Shown piece after piece: positions 16,801-25,266 of a stretch of DNA of 64,000 bases. Position numbers and translations under genes: made by a program. Under the pieces are notes generated by a model. It did not search any database and was not told the DNA's origin. It worked only from the letters and a program-made list of their open reading frames with translations. This stretch comes from Thermodesulforhabdus norvegica (GTDB lineage Bacteria > Desulfobacterota > Syntrophobacteria > Syntrophobacterales > Thermodesulforhabdaceae). The stretch covers positions 476,207 to 540,206 of the forward strand of contig NZ_FOUU01000002.1 of the NCBI RefSeq assembly GCF_900114975.1, given 5' to 3'. Position 1 is the stretch's first letter. Every line of letters begins with the position of its first letter.

Positions 16801-17532
16801 ATGCGTCTCTACGAGCAGATGATGCAAGCATCCCAGGCCAACGCCGATGTTTCGGCACAGGCCTTCAGAAAGGTAGCAGGCCAGGTTGGTTTGATGGAGA
16901 CGGCGGCGACGTCTGCCCTCAATGCGCTTGCGGCTATGTATATGTATTGGCACGCTATGACCACAGGGAGCATGGCCGGGGCGTCCATACTTGGCCCTTA
17001 TCAACCGACAGCACCGGACTACATGGAGCCTCCTCCGAGAGTGGGGACAGGTGGGGAGGAACGGGAACGAGAGCGGGATCGCGAACAGGATCGTGAACGA
17101 GAGCGAGAAGAAGAAGAGAGGCGGAGAGAGGAGGAAGAAGAGAGACGGAGAGAGGAGGAAGAAGAGAGACGGAGAGAGGAGGAGGAAAGAAGGCGAAAAG
17201 AGGAGGAAGAACGCAGACGTGAAGAAGAGGAAGAACGCAGAAGACAGGAGGAAGAAGAAAAGAGAAGTAGATCTGCTATCGTAGTCAGTGACCTGGAAAA
17301 GTTCAGGGAATGGCAACGACAACAACGACAACGTGGCACAGGACTGGGTGAGCCTGAGCCCAGCGATTTGGAACGACCGGCAGCCCGTCAGACGGCCGTC
17401 GGCGAGGTCGTATTCAACATCCAGGTCAGTGCAGACGGCATGGATAAGCTCAAAGATCAGGCTTTCTGGGAGTCCATCTTCCGAAGGCAGATATTGCCTA
17501 TGTTAGAACGCTATATGCGGAGTGCACGCTGA
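13879..17532 (+). CDS. Tail tape measure protein
   Basis: 1217 residues. Residues ~165-360 match the TP901-type tape-measure core, including MAGVAKTTGVTGEQLQ, LTRTVPMSATELAKIGEIAG and FNMSAEDAATAIAKL. Hydrophobic helices follow at ~490-560 (TLAASIAGLRAAFLAL and neighbours). Residues ~1059-1130 are an unbroken Glu/Arg-rich helix of repeated EERRREEEEE units. The protein sets tail length; scaling of about 1.5 Angstrom per residue known for tape measures predicts a tail near 180 nm. It starts 1 bp after the tube gene stop. The acid/base-rich helix near the C-terminus is unusual. Confidence 0.92.
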   Translation: MADHTLHIRVAADTRSASTALRAFQQEFRKLLSDLGKSDTEIRAFEELADELIRTGKITDDVDRETRELLHTYASLHRVAQARDILGLVPADELKKRIREVEDALQTLKKSGTLSQHELAVATLEADKRIRQLKSSALGVADALSAAKAELAALAGAGAGVGYMVKAAIDFESAMAGVAKTTGVTGEQLQVLAQQILELTRTVPMSATELAKIGEIAGQLGIQSDNIAEFVRMVAEMSTAFNMSAEDAATAIAKLQNVFGLTLDEARTLADAINVLGNNTAASEQQIVEALTRIGGNAKQFGLTAQQAAALADALIALGRPPEVAATAINALLTKLQTANVASKEFQAALNRLGIDARQLAERIRQDPQQALLEFLQTLDRLDSRSKAEVITKLFGLEYQDDISLLVGSLHSYEKALGLVNDRQKTTNAMQQEFRQRVQTTEAQIQLLWNSLREIAINIGTTFLPAVTKIASGLADITHAVADFTAKYPTLTQLATIAGTLAASIAGLRAAFLALRAVTTGLGSQIAGEIAAMNAPIGAAIANVSKLRLAFSVFGAWIAGWEIGEWLSEKFTVVRQAGVYMVEGLLTAWEYLRTGWESLKAVFTSDTIEQVYQRHEKRMAEMRAIFDDLHREAAEGAQESAHAAEQAMQRSADAARRAVSDTAAAAEAAASSIAGVGQGAAETVGAAASATVQQITDSAQRAQNAASQFQSLFAAVATSGRFTQESLAAVAAGFDELNLAAEKAGADIQQYLNNAFQGVTDKGLAAFISTATTHLQYVTDGAEQLGKVVDAAVAESFRRLGVDVEEVATGVRSQFGDLLQLLIELAHSGRASADEIVAGFERLASQAHTRQELERLRSAIRALGNDGIVSAEQIDAALRRIERRVRDVEDAVDEVSEAYRTLGITSAKELQRSADEAYYAYKQLRDSGKATTRELVEAFAIYAERAVKAAGAVSEEQAKVTLEMLRTQAEQDGIMRLYEQMMQASQANADVSAQAFRKVAGQVGLMETAATSALNALAAMYMYWHAMTTGSMAGASILGPYQPTAPDYMEPPPRVGTGGEERERERDREQDREREREEEERRREEEEERRREEEEERRREEEERRRKEEEERRREEEEERRRQEEEEKRSRSAIVVSDLEKFREWQRQQRQRGTGLGEPEPSDLERPAARQTAVGEVVFNIQVSADGMDKLKDQAFWESIFRRQILPMLERYMRSAR

Positions 17533-17897
17533 TGGCGATCATCCTCAATGACATAGTATTGCCGGACGACCTGGATTGGGTCGATCAGTATTGGGTGGCG
17601 AGAATAGAAACAGGGAAATACACACTCAGCGGTGCATACGTAGTCTTTTCGGCCACGAGGCAGGCCGGTAGGCCTATTACTCTTCGAGGCGGTGAGGACT
17701 ACGCATGGATCGATGAGAGCACCTTTGATGCGCTCATTGCGCTGGCCGAGCTAGGGCAGAATATGACTCTGCAGATAGATGATCAGGTTTTTACCGTACG
17801 TTTCCGCTATGACGACGAACCGATATATGCATCCCGCATAGGCCCGGGTCCGTGGATGAATAACGTTTTACTGAAATTTGTCACAGTCGAGGTGTAG
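17532..17897 (+). CDS. Tail assembly protein following the tape measure
   Basis: 121 residues, beta-rich: ILNDIVLPDDLDWVDQYWV, AGRPITLRGGEDYAWID and QIDDQVFTVRFRYDD. Small proteins with this pattern follow the tape measure gene in several transposable siphophages and may act as a distal-tail/adaptor component; the exact role is not established. Start overlaps the tape measure stop (TGATG). Confidence 0.7.
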   Translation: MAIILNDIVLPDDLDWVDQYWVARIETGKYTLSGAYVVFSATRQAGRPITLRGGEDYAWIDESTFDALIALAELGQNMTLQIDDQVFTVRFRYDDEPIYASRIGPGPWMNNVLLKFVTVEV

Positions 17898-17899
17898 CT

Positions 17900-20800
17900 A
17901 TGGACGTATTGGATGTGCGACTTATGGCATCACAGCGGATGGATGACAGCGATGAGGGCGGTGGTCGCATGTCCGGTGAGGAGATCCTTGATGGTGCCCT
18001 TAATGCGATATTTCCTGATATCGATAGAATCGCGGCGACCGTCGGGCGCGTCAATCTCCGCAAAGTGTTCCCGGCCGTGATGACGCATAGCCGTGAGACC
18101 TACTACGGGTCTCACGTGATTATATCTGAGCCACCTACAGATGATAAAGTGCAGTGTCTCCTTTTCAGTACCGGGTCGCCGAGCGATAGGAGGGCTGACG
18201 CTGTTGATCGTATCGAGGGGTATATTGTTCAGGGGCCGCGATACATCGGGTACTTGTGGGGGCCACATCCAGATGGCATGCGGACTATCACGATTATCCA
18301 GCCTGAGCAGACGAGCCCCCCGGAATTCGGGACCGTGCTGTACCTGGAGGAGCGTGATGTCAATGACCAGGTGTTGCACTACGAATATGTTAAGTTGATA
18401 TCCGTGGATGACGTCGTCCGTACATTTGTGATCGCTACGGATAAAGGCACTGTAACAGTTCGGCGACGTGTCGTAACGTGCGAGATATACACACCGCTTT
18501 CGCATGCGTACACTGGGGGCGAAGTCGTTGAAACGACTTATCCTCAAGATCTGCGATCCTGGATTTATTCGACAGTGGCAACTGACAGGACCAATTACTA
18601 CGGCATCTCGCGCTTGATCTCCGACGCGGCAGAGGGCGACACACAAATACGGGTGGACTCGATATTCGCACAGTTGGTGCCCACGAACCGGTCAGAGACC
18701 GTACTCGCTGATGTGGATCTTGCAAACGATGTGTCCGACCAGGCCCCATATGGTAGCGTGACACTGACATTATCTGACAGTATCGTTTCGGGCAAGACAT
18801 TTGACATCGGTCGCATAATCAGTCCCGGCACACTGCGCATCACGCGGTCTACATACACATGGACCGATGACGGTCTGGGCAATCTCATGCGTAACGGGCA
18901 GGTGGAAGGGTTCGTCTCTTATGCTGACGGTAAGATCACCTACACGTCTGTGCCCACGCTCGGCACGTCGTCAATCACGATAACATTCACGCCAGGCTTT
19001 ATGCGTCCCTGGGTACGATACACAGACGCCAGGATCGTAGGGCCGAACAATCAAGGATACTCGTGGGTTATGACGTTGCAGCCGCCGCCGACGGTCGGCT
19101 CTGTGATAGTAGATTATCGTAGCCAGGAGCGATGGTACCGTCTCGTCGATAACTGCAATGGCGCACTTATCCCTTTGGTAGAAGGCGCTGGTGGAGGTAC
19201 GATCAATTATCAGACCGGCACGATTACCATCACATGTGGTGCGTTGCCGGATGTCGGATCTATGATCATTGCATACTGGAGCGTGGCGTCGGATGTGTTC
19301 AGTGCTGTCGTCAGCACCGATAATCCACCCGCAGGCCAGCAAGCCCACGATGTTGCTCAGTTCATCATTTATGCCGGGCACAGCGACATTGCACCGGGCA
19401 CATTCAGCATTTCTTGGACAGTCGGCGAGAATCATTACACACTAACAGACGACGGCCACGGCAATCTGACAGGAACCGGCGGTACCGGTGAGATACAGTA
19501 TGCAGAGGGTGTGATCACCCTATGGCCTGACGAACTGCCGGATCCAGGAACTACTTTTGATCTCGCGTACAACTATGGGTCTGCAACCGTCAAAACATTC
19601 ACGGGGCTGACGTTGGACGGAAACGGAAATGTGAATATCAACGTGGAAGAACCCATTGTGCCCGGTTCGTTGCGAATACTGTATGCCGGCAATGCTGTGA
19701 TCACGGGAATAAACGAGTATACCGACGCTTGGACTATAACAGAGAAGTGGCCCCGCCTGTGGGTGTGGAATTGGTGGTGGAGACGTGGAGTAGGCGCTCA
19801 AGATTACGGTATGGACCAGGAGGCCGTAGAGAGAGGATATGCCGTTACGGCGCTCAACACGGCACGACTGCTCAGACACCTGCGCGACGACGGTGCCGGC
19901 AACCTGTCCGATATGGCGCGCACGCCGGTATCGGCATCGATCGATTACAACACCGGCGCGATACAGTTCGCCCCCGACTGGGAGACCAATGTGCATGTAA
20001 AGGTCGGGGGATATTATGATTGGCAAATGAGGGAGGACGAGGATCAGCATTATATCACGTTCAGCAATCACCTATTCACCGAAGAAGCATCGCGACGTTA
20101 TTCGTACACACAGGTCGAACAGCGTACGTATCCTGTCGTGCCTGACCTCGGCTATCCTGTCAAGGTGTCCTACTACTCCACGGAGGGTGCGAATTACGTG
20201 GAGGAGACCGTCGGAGGTAGCCTGGTCTTGCACGCGAATGCTGGCTTTTCACGGCGACTGGTCGAGGGAGGGGTGTCGATTACGTTGGATGGAGTGACGT
20301 ATTGGGACCGTCTCGGCACCGTGTACCGGTATGCCGATGACGGTAAGTCTCTCATCGCGTGCGGGACGGTCGACAAGTCTTCGGGCACTATCACGATGGA
20401 TACCTGGGCGATAAACAGCCGGAGCAACAGCGTCAGTATCTGGGCACTCACTACCACTGACAAGCAGGTCACCACGTCCTTGATCTTCCGCATCCCGGGG
20501 AAGCTCAGGCCGGGCACCCTCAACATCGTAGCTGCGCTGCTTGACGGCACGGAAATCAACGTCACAGCCGGCACAGATGGTCGGATCGTGCACTCCAACG
20601 CCTACGGTTTCGTCAACTACAGCACCGGCGTTGTCACGATAGCATTCGGGACATGGATGTCGCCGGCGTCGGCATATGTAGATGAGGTGTGGTATGACGT
20701 TGGTAATGTCGACGAAGTAAACGATAGGGTCCTGCGACCTCAGGCAGTAGATACTGATACCCTGCGATATTCATGCGTATTGGACACAGACATCCCGCTG

Positions 20801-21664
20801 GATGCTGACTTGATCGGTATAAACCCTACGAGACTGCCGCCTGACGGCAAGGTGCCCATTTATCGTGAGGGATACATTGCCATAGTACATCACTCCCTGT
20901 CTGATGTCCTGCCGACCGTCTCTCCGGGCGACCAGGTCACGCTGTCGCGGGGCGACATAGACTACGTCGAGCTCCGAGACCAGGAGAATGCAGTACTGCC
21001 GTTGTCGTTGTACACGGTGGATAAGGCCAACGGCGTCGTGACATTCAATGACGGTGCAGACCTGTCGATCTATGTACAACCGTTCACGGCAATACATCGC
21101 AGGGAAGATATGGTGTTGTTGACGCAAGTTGACATCACTGGCCTGCTGCGATTCACTCCTGCTCTGCGGCATAGTTACCCCGCTTATGCTACCTACGTTT
21201 CCAGCGCATTGGTGACCGGCGCACTGCAGGCCGCAGTGCACAATGTGTTCACACAAAAATCCTGGACGGGTGAATGGTCTGATACCAGAATAGGCGACCC
21301 TACTACAGCCAACTACGATGTAGTCAACTACCCCATCGAAGTGTGGAATGACGGGGCAATAGAGGAGAGGTGGGCGATAGTGTTTACCTCCAGCACTGAC
21401 TTCTACGTGGCTGGCGAAACGGTCGGCGTGATTGCTAACGGTAACACAGCATCCGACTGTGCACCGATAAACCCGGCAACATCACAGCCGTATTTCATAA
21501 TCCGATCAGGCGGTTGGGGTATGGGGTGGGCAGCTGGAAACTGCTTGCGGTTCAACACCAGCGCTGCGCACGCGCCAATCTGGGTTGCACGCACCATCCT
21601 GCCCGGGGCTCAATATGGGCAGCAGGATAGTGTCACGATACAGATCCGAGGTGATGCGAACTGA
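17900..21664 (+). CDS. Large tail-tip protein with repeated beta modules
   Basis: 1254 residues with no recognised enzyme motif. A motif of the form DDGxGNL...GxIxYxxGxIT recurs at about residues 321-348, 414-443, 514-541, 661-690, 811-833 and 892-914, for example LTDDGHGNLTGTGGTGEIQ and LRDDGAGNLSDMARTPVS. This suggests a chain of related beta-sandwich modules. Large proteins in this place in transposable siphophages are structural parts of the tail tip. GAGGTG precedes the ATG. It ends in a TGATG overlap with the next gene. Its length and repeats suit a tip or fibre-like element (inference). Confidence 0.7.
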   Translation: MDVLDVRLMASQRMDDSDEGGGRMSGEEILDGALNAIFPDIDRIAATVGRVNLRKVFPAVMTHSRETYYGSHVIISEPPTDDKVQCLLFSTGSPSDRRADAVDRIEGYIVQGPRYIGYLWGPHPDGMRTITIIQPEQTSPPEFGTVLYLEERDVNDQVLHYEYVKLISVDDVVRTFVIATDKGTVTVRRRVVTCEIYTPLSHAYTGGEVVETTYPQDLRSWIYSTVATDRTNYYGISRLISDAAEGDTQIRVDSIFAQLVPTNRSETVLADVDLANDVSDQAPYGSVTLTLSDSIVSGKTFDIGRIISPGTLRITRSTYTWTDDGLGNLMRNGQVEGFVSYADGKITYTSVPTLGTSSITITFTPGFMRPWVRYTDARIVGPNNQGYSWVMTLQPPPTVGSVIVDYRSQERWYRLVDNCNGALIPLVEGAGGGTINYQTGTITITCGALPDVGSMIIAYWSVASDVFSAVVSTDNPPAGQQAHDVAQFIIYAGHSDIAPGTFSISWTVGENHYTLTDDGHGNLTGTGGTGEIQYAEGVITLWPDELPDPGTTFDLAYNYGSATVKTFTGLTLDGNGNVNINVEEPIVPGSLRILYAGNAVITGINEYTDAWTITEKWPRLWVWNWWWRRGVGAQDYGMDQEAVERGYAVTALNTARLLRHLRDDGAGNLSDMARTPVSASIDYNTGAIQFAPDWETNVHVKVGGYYDWQMREDEDQHYITFSNHLFTEEASRRYSYTQVEQRTYPVVPDLGYPVKVSYYSTEGANYVEETVGGSLVLHANAGFSRRLVEGGVSITLDGVTYWDRLGTVYRYADDGKSLIACGTVDKSSGTITMDTWAINSRSNSVSIWALTTTDKQVTTSLIFRIPGKLRPGTLNIVAALLDGTEINVTAGTDGRIVHSNAYGFVNYSTGVVTIAFGTWMSPASAYVDEVWYDVGNVDEVNDRVLRPQAVDTDTLRYSCVLDTDIPLDADLIGINPTRLPPDGKVPIYREGYIAIVHHSLSDVLPTVSPGDQVTLSRGDIDYVELRDQENAVLPLSLYTVDKANGVVTFNDGADLSIYVQPFTAIHRREDMVLLTQVDITGLLRFTPALRHSYPAYATYVSSALVTGALQAAVHNVFTQKSWTGEWSDTRIGDPTTANYDVVNYPIEVWNDGAIEERWAIVFTSSTDFYVAGETVGVIANGNTASDCAPINPATSQPYFIIRSGGWGMGWAAGNCLRFNTSAAHAPIWVARTILPGAQYGQQDSVTIQIRGDAN

Positions 21665-22512
21665 TGCCGGCGCAGATATATACAAACAATAACACGACCA
21701 TCCACGGTGCACTTACGAACGCCCAGTATGTCTTGAATATCCTGCAGACATGCCTGGCCGATGCCGGGTGGGTCGTATTGCGAAGGACGAGCGATGTGCT
21801 CGCTATGATGCAGGGTGGTGGTTCGAGGTGTGTTGCGGAGTTCCGCATCGACGGGAACGCCGACGTATCGTGTCGCATCGTGAGTGCATATGATCCCGGT
21901 GACGGCAGCATCCTGGGTCCGGGAACATGGCAAACGCTGGTTGATATCGTGCCACACCACTGGTGCGTCGTCGCAGACGATACGAGTGTCTGGTTTATGT
22001 CCTGTGCACAGGACGAGCAGTTCAGGCGTGTGTCCTTTGTGGGCGACTTCGATCCCTTCGTCCCGCGTCGCTCTGTATTGAATTGGTGGGGGGGGTACAG
22101 CCTGCGACACGGTAGCAAGGGTACTGCGTACAGAGATACGCATGAGAGGCAGACCGGCCTCATGTACAGAATGGCTCACGAGTCGTTCATCGACGATGAC
22201 GGCGTTGAGCGGATGTGGTGGGTTGGCTGCCTGCCTTCTCTGGAGTACACCAGCTGGACGCCGACTGTAGATGGCCCGATTGTCGGCTCCAGATGTTTCG
22301 TGACGGAAGACGATGAATACAACATCGTCGGGTTTCTGCCAGGACTCCTGGCTCCGTATCATAGGGTGCAGACGTTGCAGACGTTATGCGGAGACATTCC
22401 GTACAGCGTCAGATCATATGCTGGCGTAGCATATCTCATAACAATATGTACTGGCGATGCCGGATTGCATGCGGCCGTCTTCAATGCCACGCAATATAGG
22501 ATGGACGAATGA
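21664..22512 (+). CDS. Phage tail-tip structural protein, function unknown
   Basis: 282 residues, Trp/Cys-rich and beta-rich. The N-terminus (HGALTNAQYVLNILQTCLADAGWVVL, broken here) resembles that of the protein at 26438-27487 (GHEGAIRDVLRACLVDGYG), where an acidic/hydrophobic helix precedes a GW turn. Both are probably members of one tail-tip family that arose by duplication. It overlaps both neighbours by 1-4 nt, so it belongs to the same tail operon. Confidence 0.65.
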   Translation: MPAQIYTNNNTTIHGALTNAQYVLNILQTCLADAGWVVLRRTSDVLAMMQGGGSRCVAEFRIDGNADVSCRIVSAYDPGDGSILGPGTWQTLVDIVPHHWCVVADDTSVWFMSCAQDEQFRRVSFVGDFDPFVPRRSVLNWWGGYSLRHGSKGTAYRDTHERQTGLMYRMAHESFIDDDGVERMWWVGCLPSLEYTSWTPTVDGPIVGSRCFVTEDDEYNIVGFLPGLLAPYHRVQTLQTLCGDIPYSVRSYAGVAYLITICTGDAGLHAAVFNATQYRMDE

Positions 22513-23588
22513 GCTGGGTGCAGGCGAAGGTGACCAGCGGAGAGTGGAATATCGCAGGTGATAAGACGCAGCCACAGGATGTATGGGATCTGCTGGAGGA
22601 TGTTGTGGTGGCAAGCTACGGCTGGGAGATAGTAGAGCGAGATGTATCACACATCTCCCTCCGGCCACAGGGTGCTCCGTTTACGTACACGATGGATGAT
22701 AACAACACACCGTGGGGGAGTCCGGCCGGCTCTACATGGTATGTGGTCGGCGACGAGTCTTTCGTGATCGTATGCACCCTGCAGACGAACCTCTCTGTTG
22801 TTGCGTCGTTCTGCATGGGCTATCTGGCTTATGGCCGCGCAGCAACATATGGTCCTGAACCTCTTGGAACACAAAAGTCATTAAATCTGGTGGCCGCAGA
22901 CGGAAGCTTTATGCTTTATCACTGTCCCACAGGAATGCAGCTCTATGCTGACAATGATAACGTTGATGGCGGACTGTGGTTCCATGCATTTACCGACTTC
23001 GCCCTTCCTGAGGGTTTATGTGCGCTTGGGAAGATATGCCTGCATGAGATAGCGTATAGACCATTGAATGAAGCACCGTACCGGGTGTGGGACATTCTGC
23101 CAGGCATATATGTCCCGTTGGTGACGAACAATAAGGCCTGGGTGGATGCTCACTTGCCGGGCGACAGCGACAGCATGCGTGTCGGCACAGTGTATGGACT
23201 GGATATGATAGCCGTGCGAGATCGCGAAGGATTGTTAGGCAAACAATGGGTCCTGGTGGTACCGGCCCTGTTTAAGCACTCGACGTCAGGTCTCATCGAC
23301 ACAAGCCCCATCGTAGTCGGTACCAGCACGGTAGAGAGGTACCGCATTGCTGGCCGCGTGAGGGTAGGAGACAACCCTGCACGCCGCAGGGTTGCCGTGT
23401 ACGACCGCGCAACGGGTCGTTACGTAGGTGGCGGCATGTCGAGCCCGGACTCAGGTGTGTTTGAAATTTTCTTTGAGGAACGATGCAATGAGGTATGTGT
23501 CGTCAGCTATGACACATATAGATATAACGCTGTTGCATGCGATAGGATCACGCCAATCAAGGAGACGGTGATATGGCAGAGAGGCTGA
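22509..23588 (+). CDS. Phage tail-tip protein with C-terminal Ig/carboxypeptidase-regulatory-like domain
   Basis: 359 residues. Residues ~1-270 are a beta-rich region starting WNIAGDKTQPQDVWDLLEDV and ending with LPGIYVPLVTNNKAWVDAH. The last ~85 residues read RYRIAGRVRVGDNPARRRVAVYD-type strands followed by SSPDSGVFEIFF, a pattern also in the 101-residue protein at 27484. That matches small beta-sandwich domains of the carboxypeptidase-regulatory type. A surface or receptor-contact role is plausible but not shown. Confidence 0.62.
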   Translation: MSWVQAKVTSGEWNIAGDKTQPQDVWDLLEDVVVASYGWEIVERDVSHISLRPQGAPFTYTMDDNNTPWGSPAGSTWYVVGDESFVIVCTLQTNLSVVASFCMGYLAYGRAATYGPEPLGTQKSLNLVAADGSFMLYHCPTGMQLYADNDNVDGGLWFHAFTDFALPEGLCALGKICLHEIAYRPLNEAPYRVWDILPGIYVPLVTNNKAWVDAHLPGDSDSMRVGTVYGLDMIAVRDREGLLGKQWVLVVPALFKHSTSGLIDTSPIVVGTSTVERYRIAGRVRVGDNPARRRVAVYDRATGRYVGGGMSSPDSGVFEIFFEERCNEVCVVSYDTYRYNAVACDRITPIKETVIWQRG

Positions 23589-24310
23589 ATCCATATTATC
23601 TGGTGCAAATGCTCAATGCTGTGGCGGCTGATGCGACATACCTCACTATCCTGGCGCCACCCGAAGAATGGCGGCCGAATGAGGCCTATCCTGCGATGGC
23701 GTATGTTAGGCCAGCCACATGGAATGGGTATGTGTACCGCACAACTAGCCCTGGTACGTCCGGATCGTCCGAACCGGCATGGCCCTCCGACATTGGGCAG
23801 ACCGTGATCGATAATGACATTACTTGGGAGTGCGTTGAGTTCCCGGCTACGTATGACAGCGCGATGCTGGCTCAAATATGGGTGCCGTCCGTAACGTACA
23901 ACGTAGGCAATCTCGTAAGAGCATCATCATATAACGGTTATGTCTATCGATGCATCCAGGCAGGCACATCTGGCAGCAGCGAACCCGTCTGGCCCGAAGT
24001 GGAGGGTAATCAGGTAAACGACGGCACAGTGGTATGGGAGGCAGTTCGTAACTGGGCCGTGGCCGGCATTGACATCACAGGCTTGCTGTCAGTCATAGAG
24101 GACGGTTATGCAGTAACGCTCAACATCCCCGACATCAGCGAAATCACAAATGTTGCTTCAGCTGTGGTCAAGAGTATTGCATTTCTGGATCCCGCACACA
24201 CGCGCATTGTGCTGGTCTATGACATCACGACGATGCAGACCGTGCTGGCGGAACACATGAGTCTCGTGCAGGCATTTACCCACACGGAGGATGCAAGGAT
24301 TATACGATGA
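23573..24310 (+). CDS. Phage tail protein with two carbohydrate-binding-like repeats
   Basis: 245 residues. Two copies of a WxPNxxYxxGxxV...NGYVYR...GTSGSSEPxWP...V-DGxxxWE module occupy ~29-87 and ~105-158, with YVYRTTSPGTSGSSEPAWP and YVYRCIQAGTSGSSEPVWP as the clearest matches. Such modules resemble CBM5/12-like folds and occur in phage tail proteins that touch the cell surface. The C-terminal part is a separate strand-rich domain. It starts inside the end of the previous gene (16-nt overlap). A candidate receptor-binding protein. Confidence 0.68.
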   Translation: MAERLNPYYLVQMLNAVAADATYLTILAPPEEWRPNEAYPAMAYVRPATWNGYVYRTTSPGTSGSSEPAWPSDIGQTVIDNDITWECVEFPATYDSAMLAQIWVPSVTYNVGNLVRASSYNGYVYRCIQAGTSGSSEPVWPEVEGNQVNDGTVVWEAVRNWAVAGIDITGLLSVIEDGYAVTLNIPDISEITNVASAVVKSIAFLDPAHTRIVLVYDITTMQTVLAEHMSLVQAFTHTEDARIIR

Positions 24311-25266
24311 TCACGTTCGACCTGCACAAGCCCCTTGTTCCTGCAGACGGTCGTGACATCACACTGGCCATCCCGGCTGTGCAAGAGACCGAAACTGTCC
24401 TTGATGTGCCGGGCGGGCATCGTGCAAGGGCGGTCTCATCTATCGCAGCATCCAATGTATCCGTGTTAGTGTTGCAAGGCGGATGGCGCCGGAAGACAGT
24501 TTCCCAGAATGTGGTCGCATATGACGTAGCCCCGATATCCACGACGGACGCACGGCGTGGCCGCCGCAACGACTTGGCTTATTTGTACTCATCTCCATCG
24601 ATAATGACCGTAGGGCACAGATGGAGGACGGCGGACGTCGCACAGTGCGTTCTCGTACAAGACGAATGGCGCCTGCCGAGTCGCAATCGTAGCGGCATAG
24701 TCATTCGATACGATGCTGCGAGGGCCAGTGAGAAAACGATTCTATCTGCGAGCGCCGGCGCCACGATGGTGGAGCCGTCTGTCACATTGCAGCATGGATC
24801 ATGTGATACGGTGCAGGACACCGCTTCTGTGAGCTGGGACAGTATACCGGCGGTCGATCACGACATACGCGTCGCAACCGCAACGACCGATATCATTTGT
24901 GTCGGCAAAGCAGTACGACAGTCTGGACTGAACGTTGTGGAAGCATATCGGCGGAGCCACAAGCGTATTCTGTCGTACGTCGGTCGGGTGCTACATGACC
25001 ACTGGACATATCCACCACGGCGGTACATGGATGTCCGCGCTTCGATCGATCCTTCGGAGTCGCTCGTCAGGTGTTTACGCGACTGGCTGGATCGACTGCA
25101 GTATATGCACCGTGACATAGCGGCGCTGTGGGGCGGAGGTGAGGGTCGGGTCTATTGCTGGAGACAATATTTTCCACCTGCTGCCGATGACATAGAACTG
25201 GCATTCGATGAGGATGCGACGCCGTTTGTCCCGTTGAACGACGAGGAGGTTACACTGGCGGCATGA
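24307..25266 (+). CDS. Phage tail protein, function unknown
   Basis: 319 residues, beta-rich with no motif I can name; an HRWRTADVAQCVLVQDEWRL segment and a C-terminal helix RCLRDWLDRLQYMHRDIAALW stand out. It overlaps its neighbours by 4 nt on both sides. In transposable siphophages this position, before the hub-like gene, is taken by tail-tip assembly proteins, so a structural role is likely. Not identified further. Confidence 0.6.
   Translation: MITFDLHKPLVPADGRDITLAIPAVQETETVLDVPGGHRARAVSSIAASNVSVLVLQGGWRRKTVSQNVVAYDVAPISTTDARRGRRNDLAYLYSSPSIMTVGHRWRTADVAQCVLVQDEWRLPSRNRSGIVIRYDAARASEKTILSASAGATMVEPSVTLQHGSCDTVQDTASVSWDSIPAVDHDIRVATATTDIICVGKAVRQSGLNVVEAYRRSHKRILSYVGRVLHDHWTYPPRRYMDVRASIDPSESLVRCLRDWLDRLQYMHRDIAALWGGGEGRVYCWRQYFPPAADDIELAFDEDATPFVPLNDEEVTLAA

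Noticed and set aside
17056..17270. CRISPR-like or satellite repeat
   Set aside because: Repeats are short purine codon runs that stay in frame and code for a charged helix; no spacers.
16450..17339. Long antisense frames in the tape measure gene
   Set aside because: They mirror the Glu/Arg codon repeats (giving Ser/Leu/Phe runs) and have no ribosome sites or homology-like motifs.
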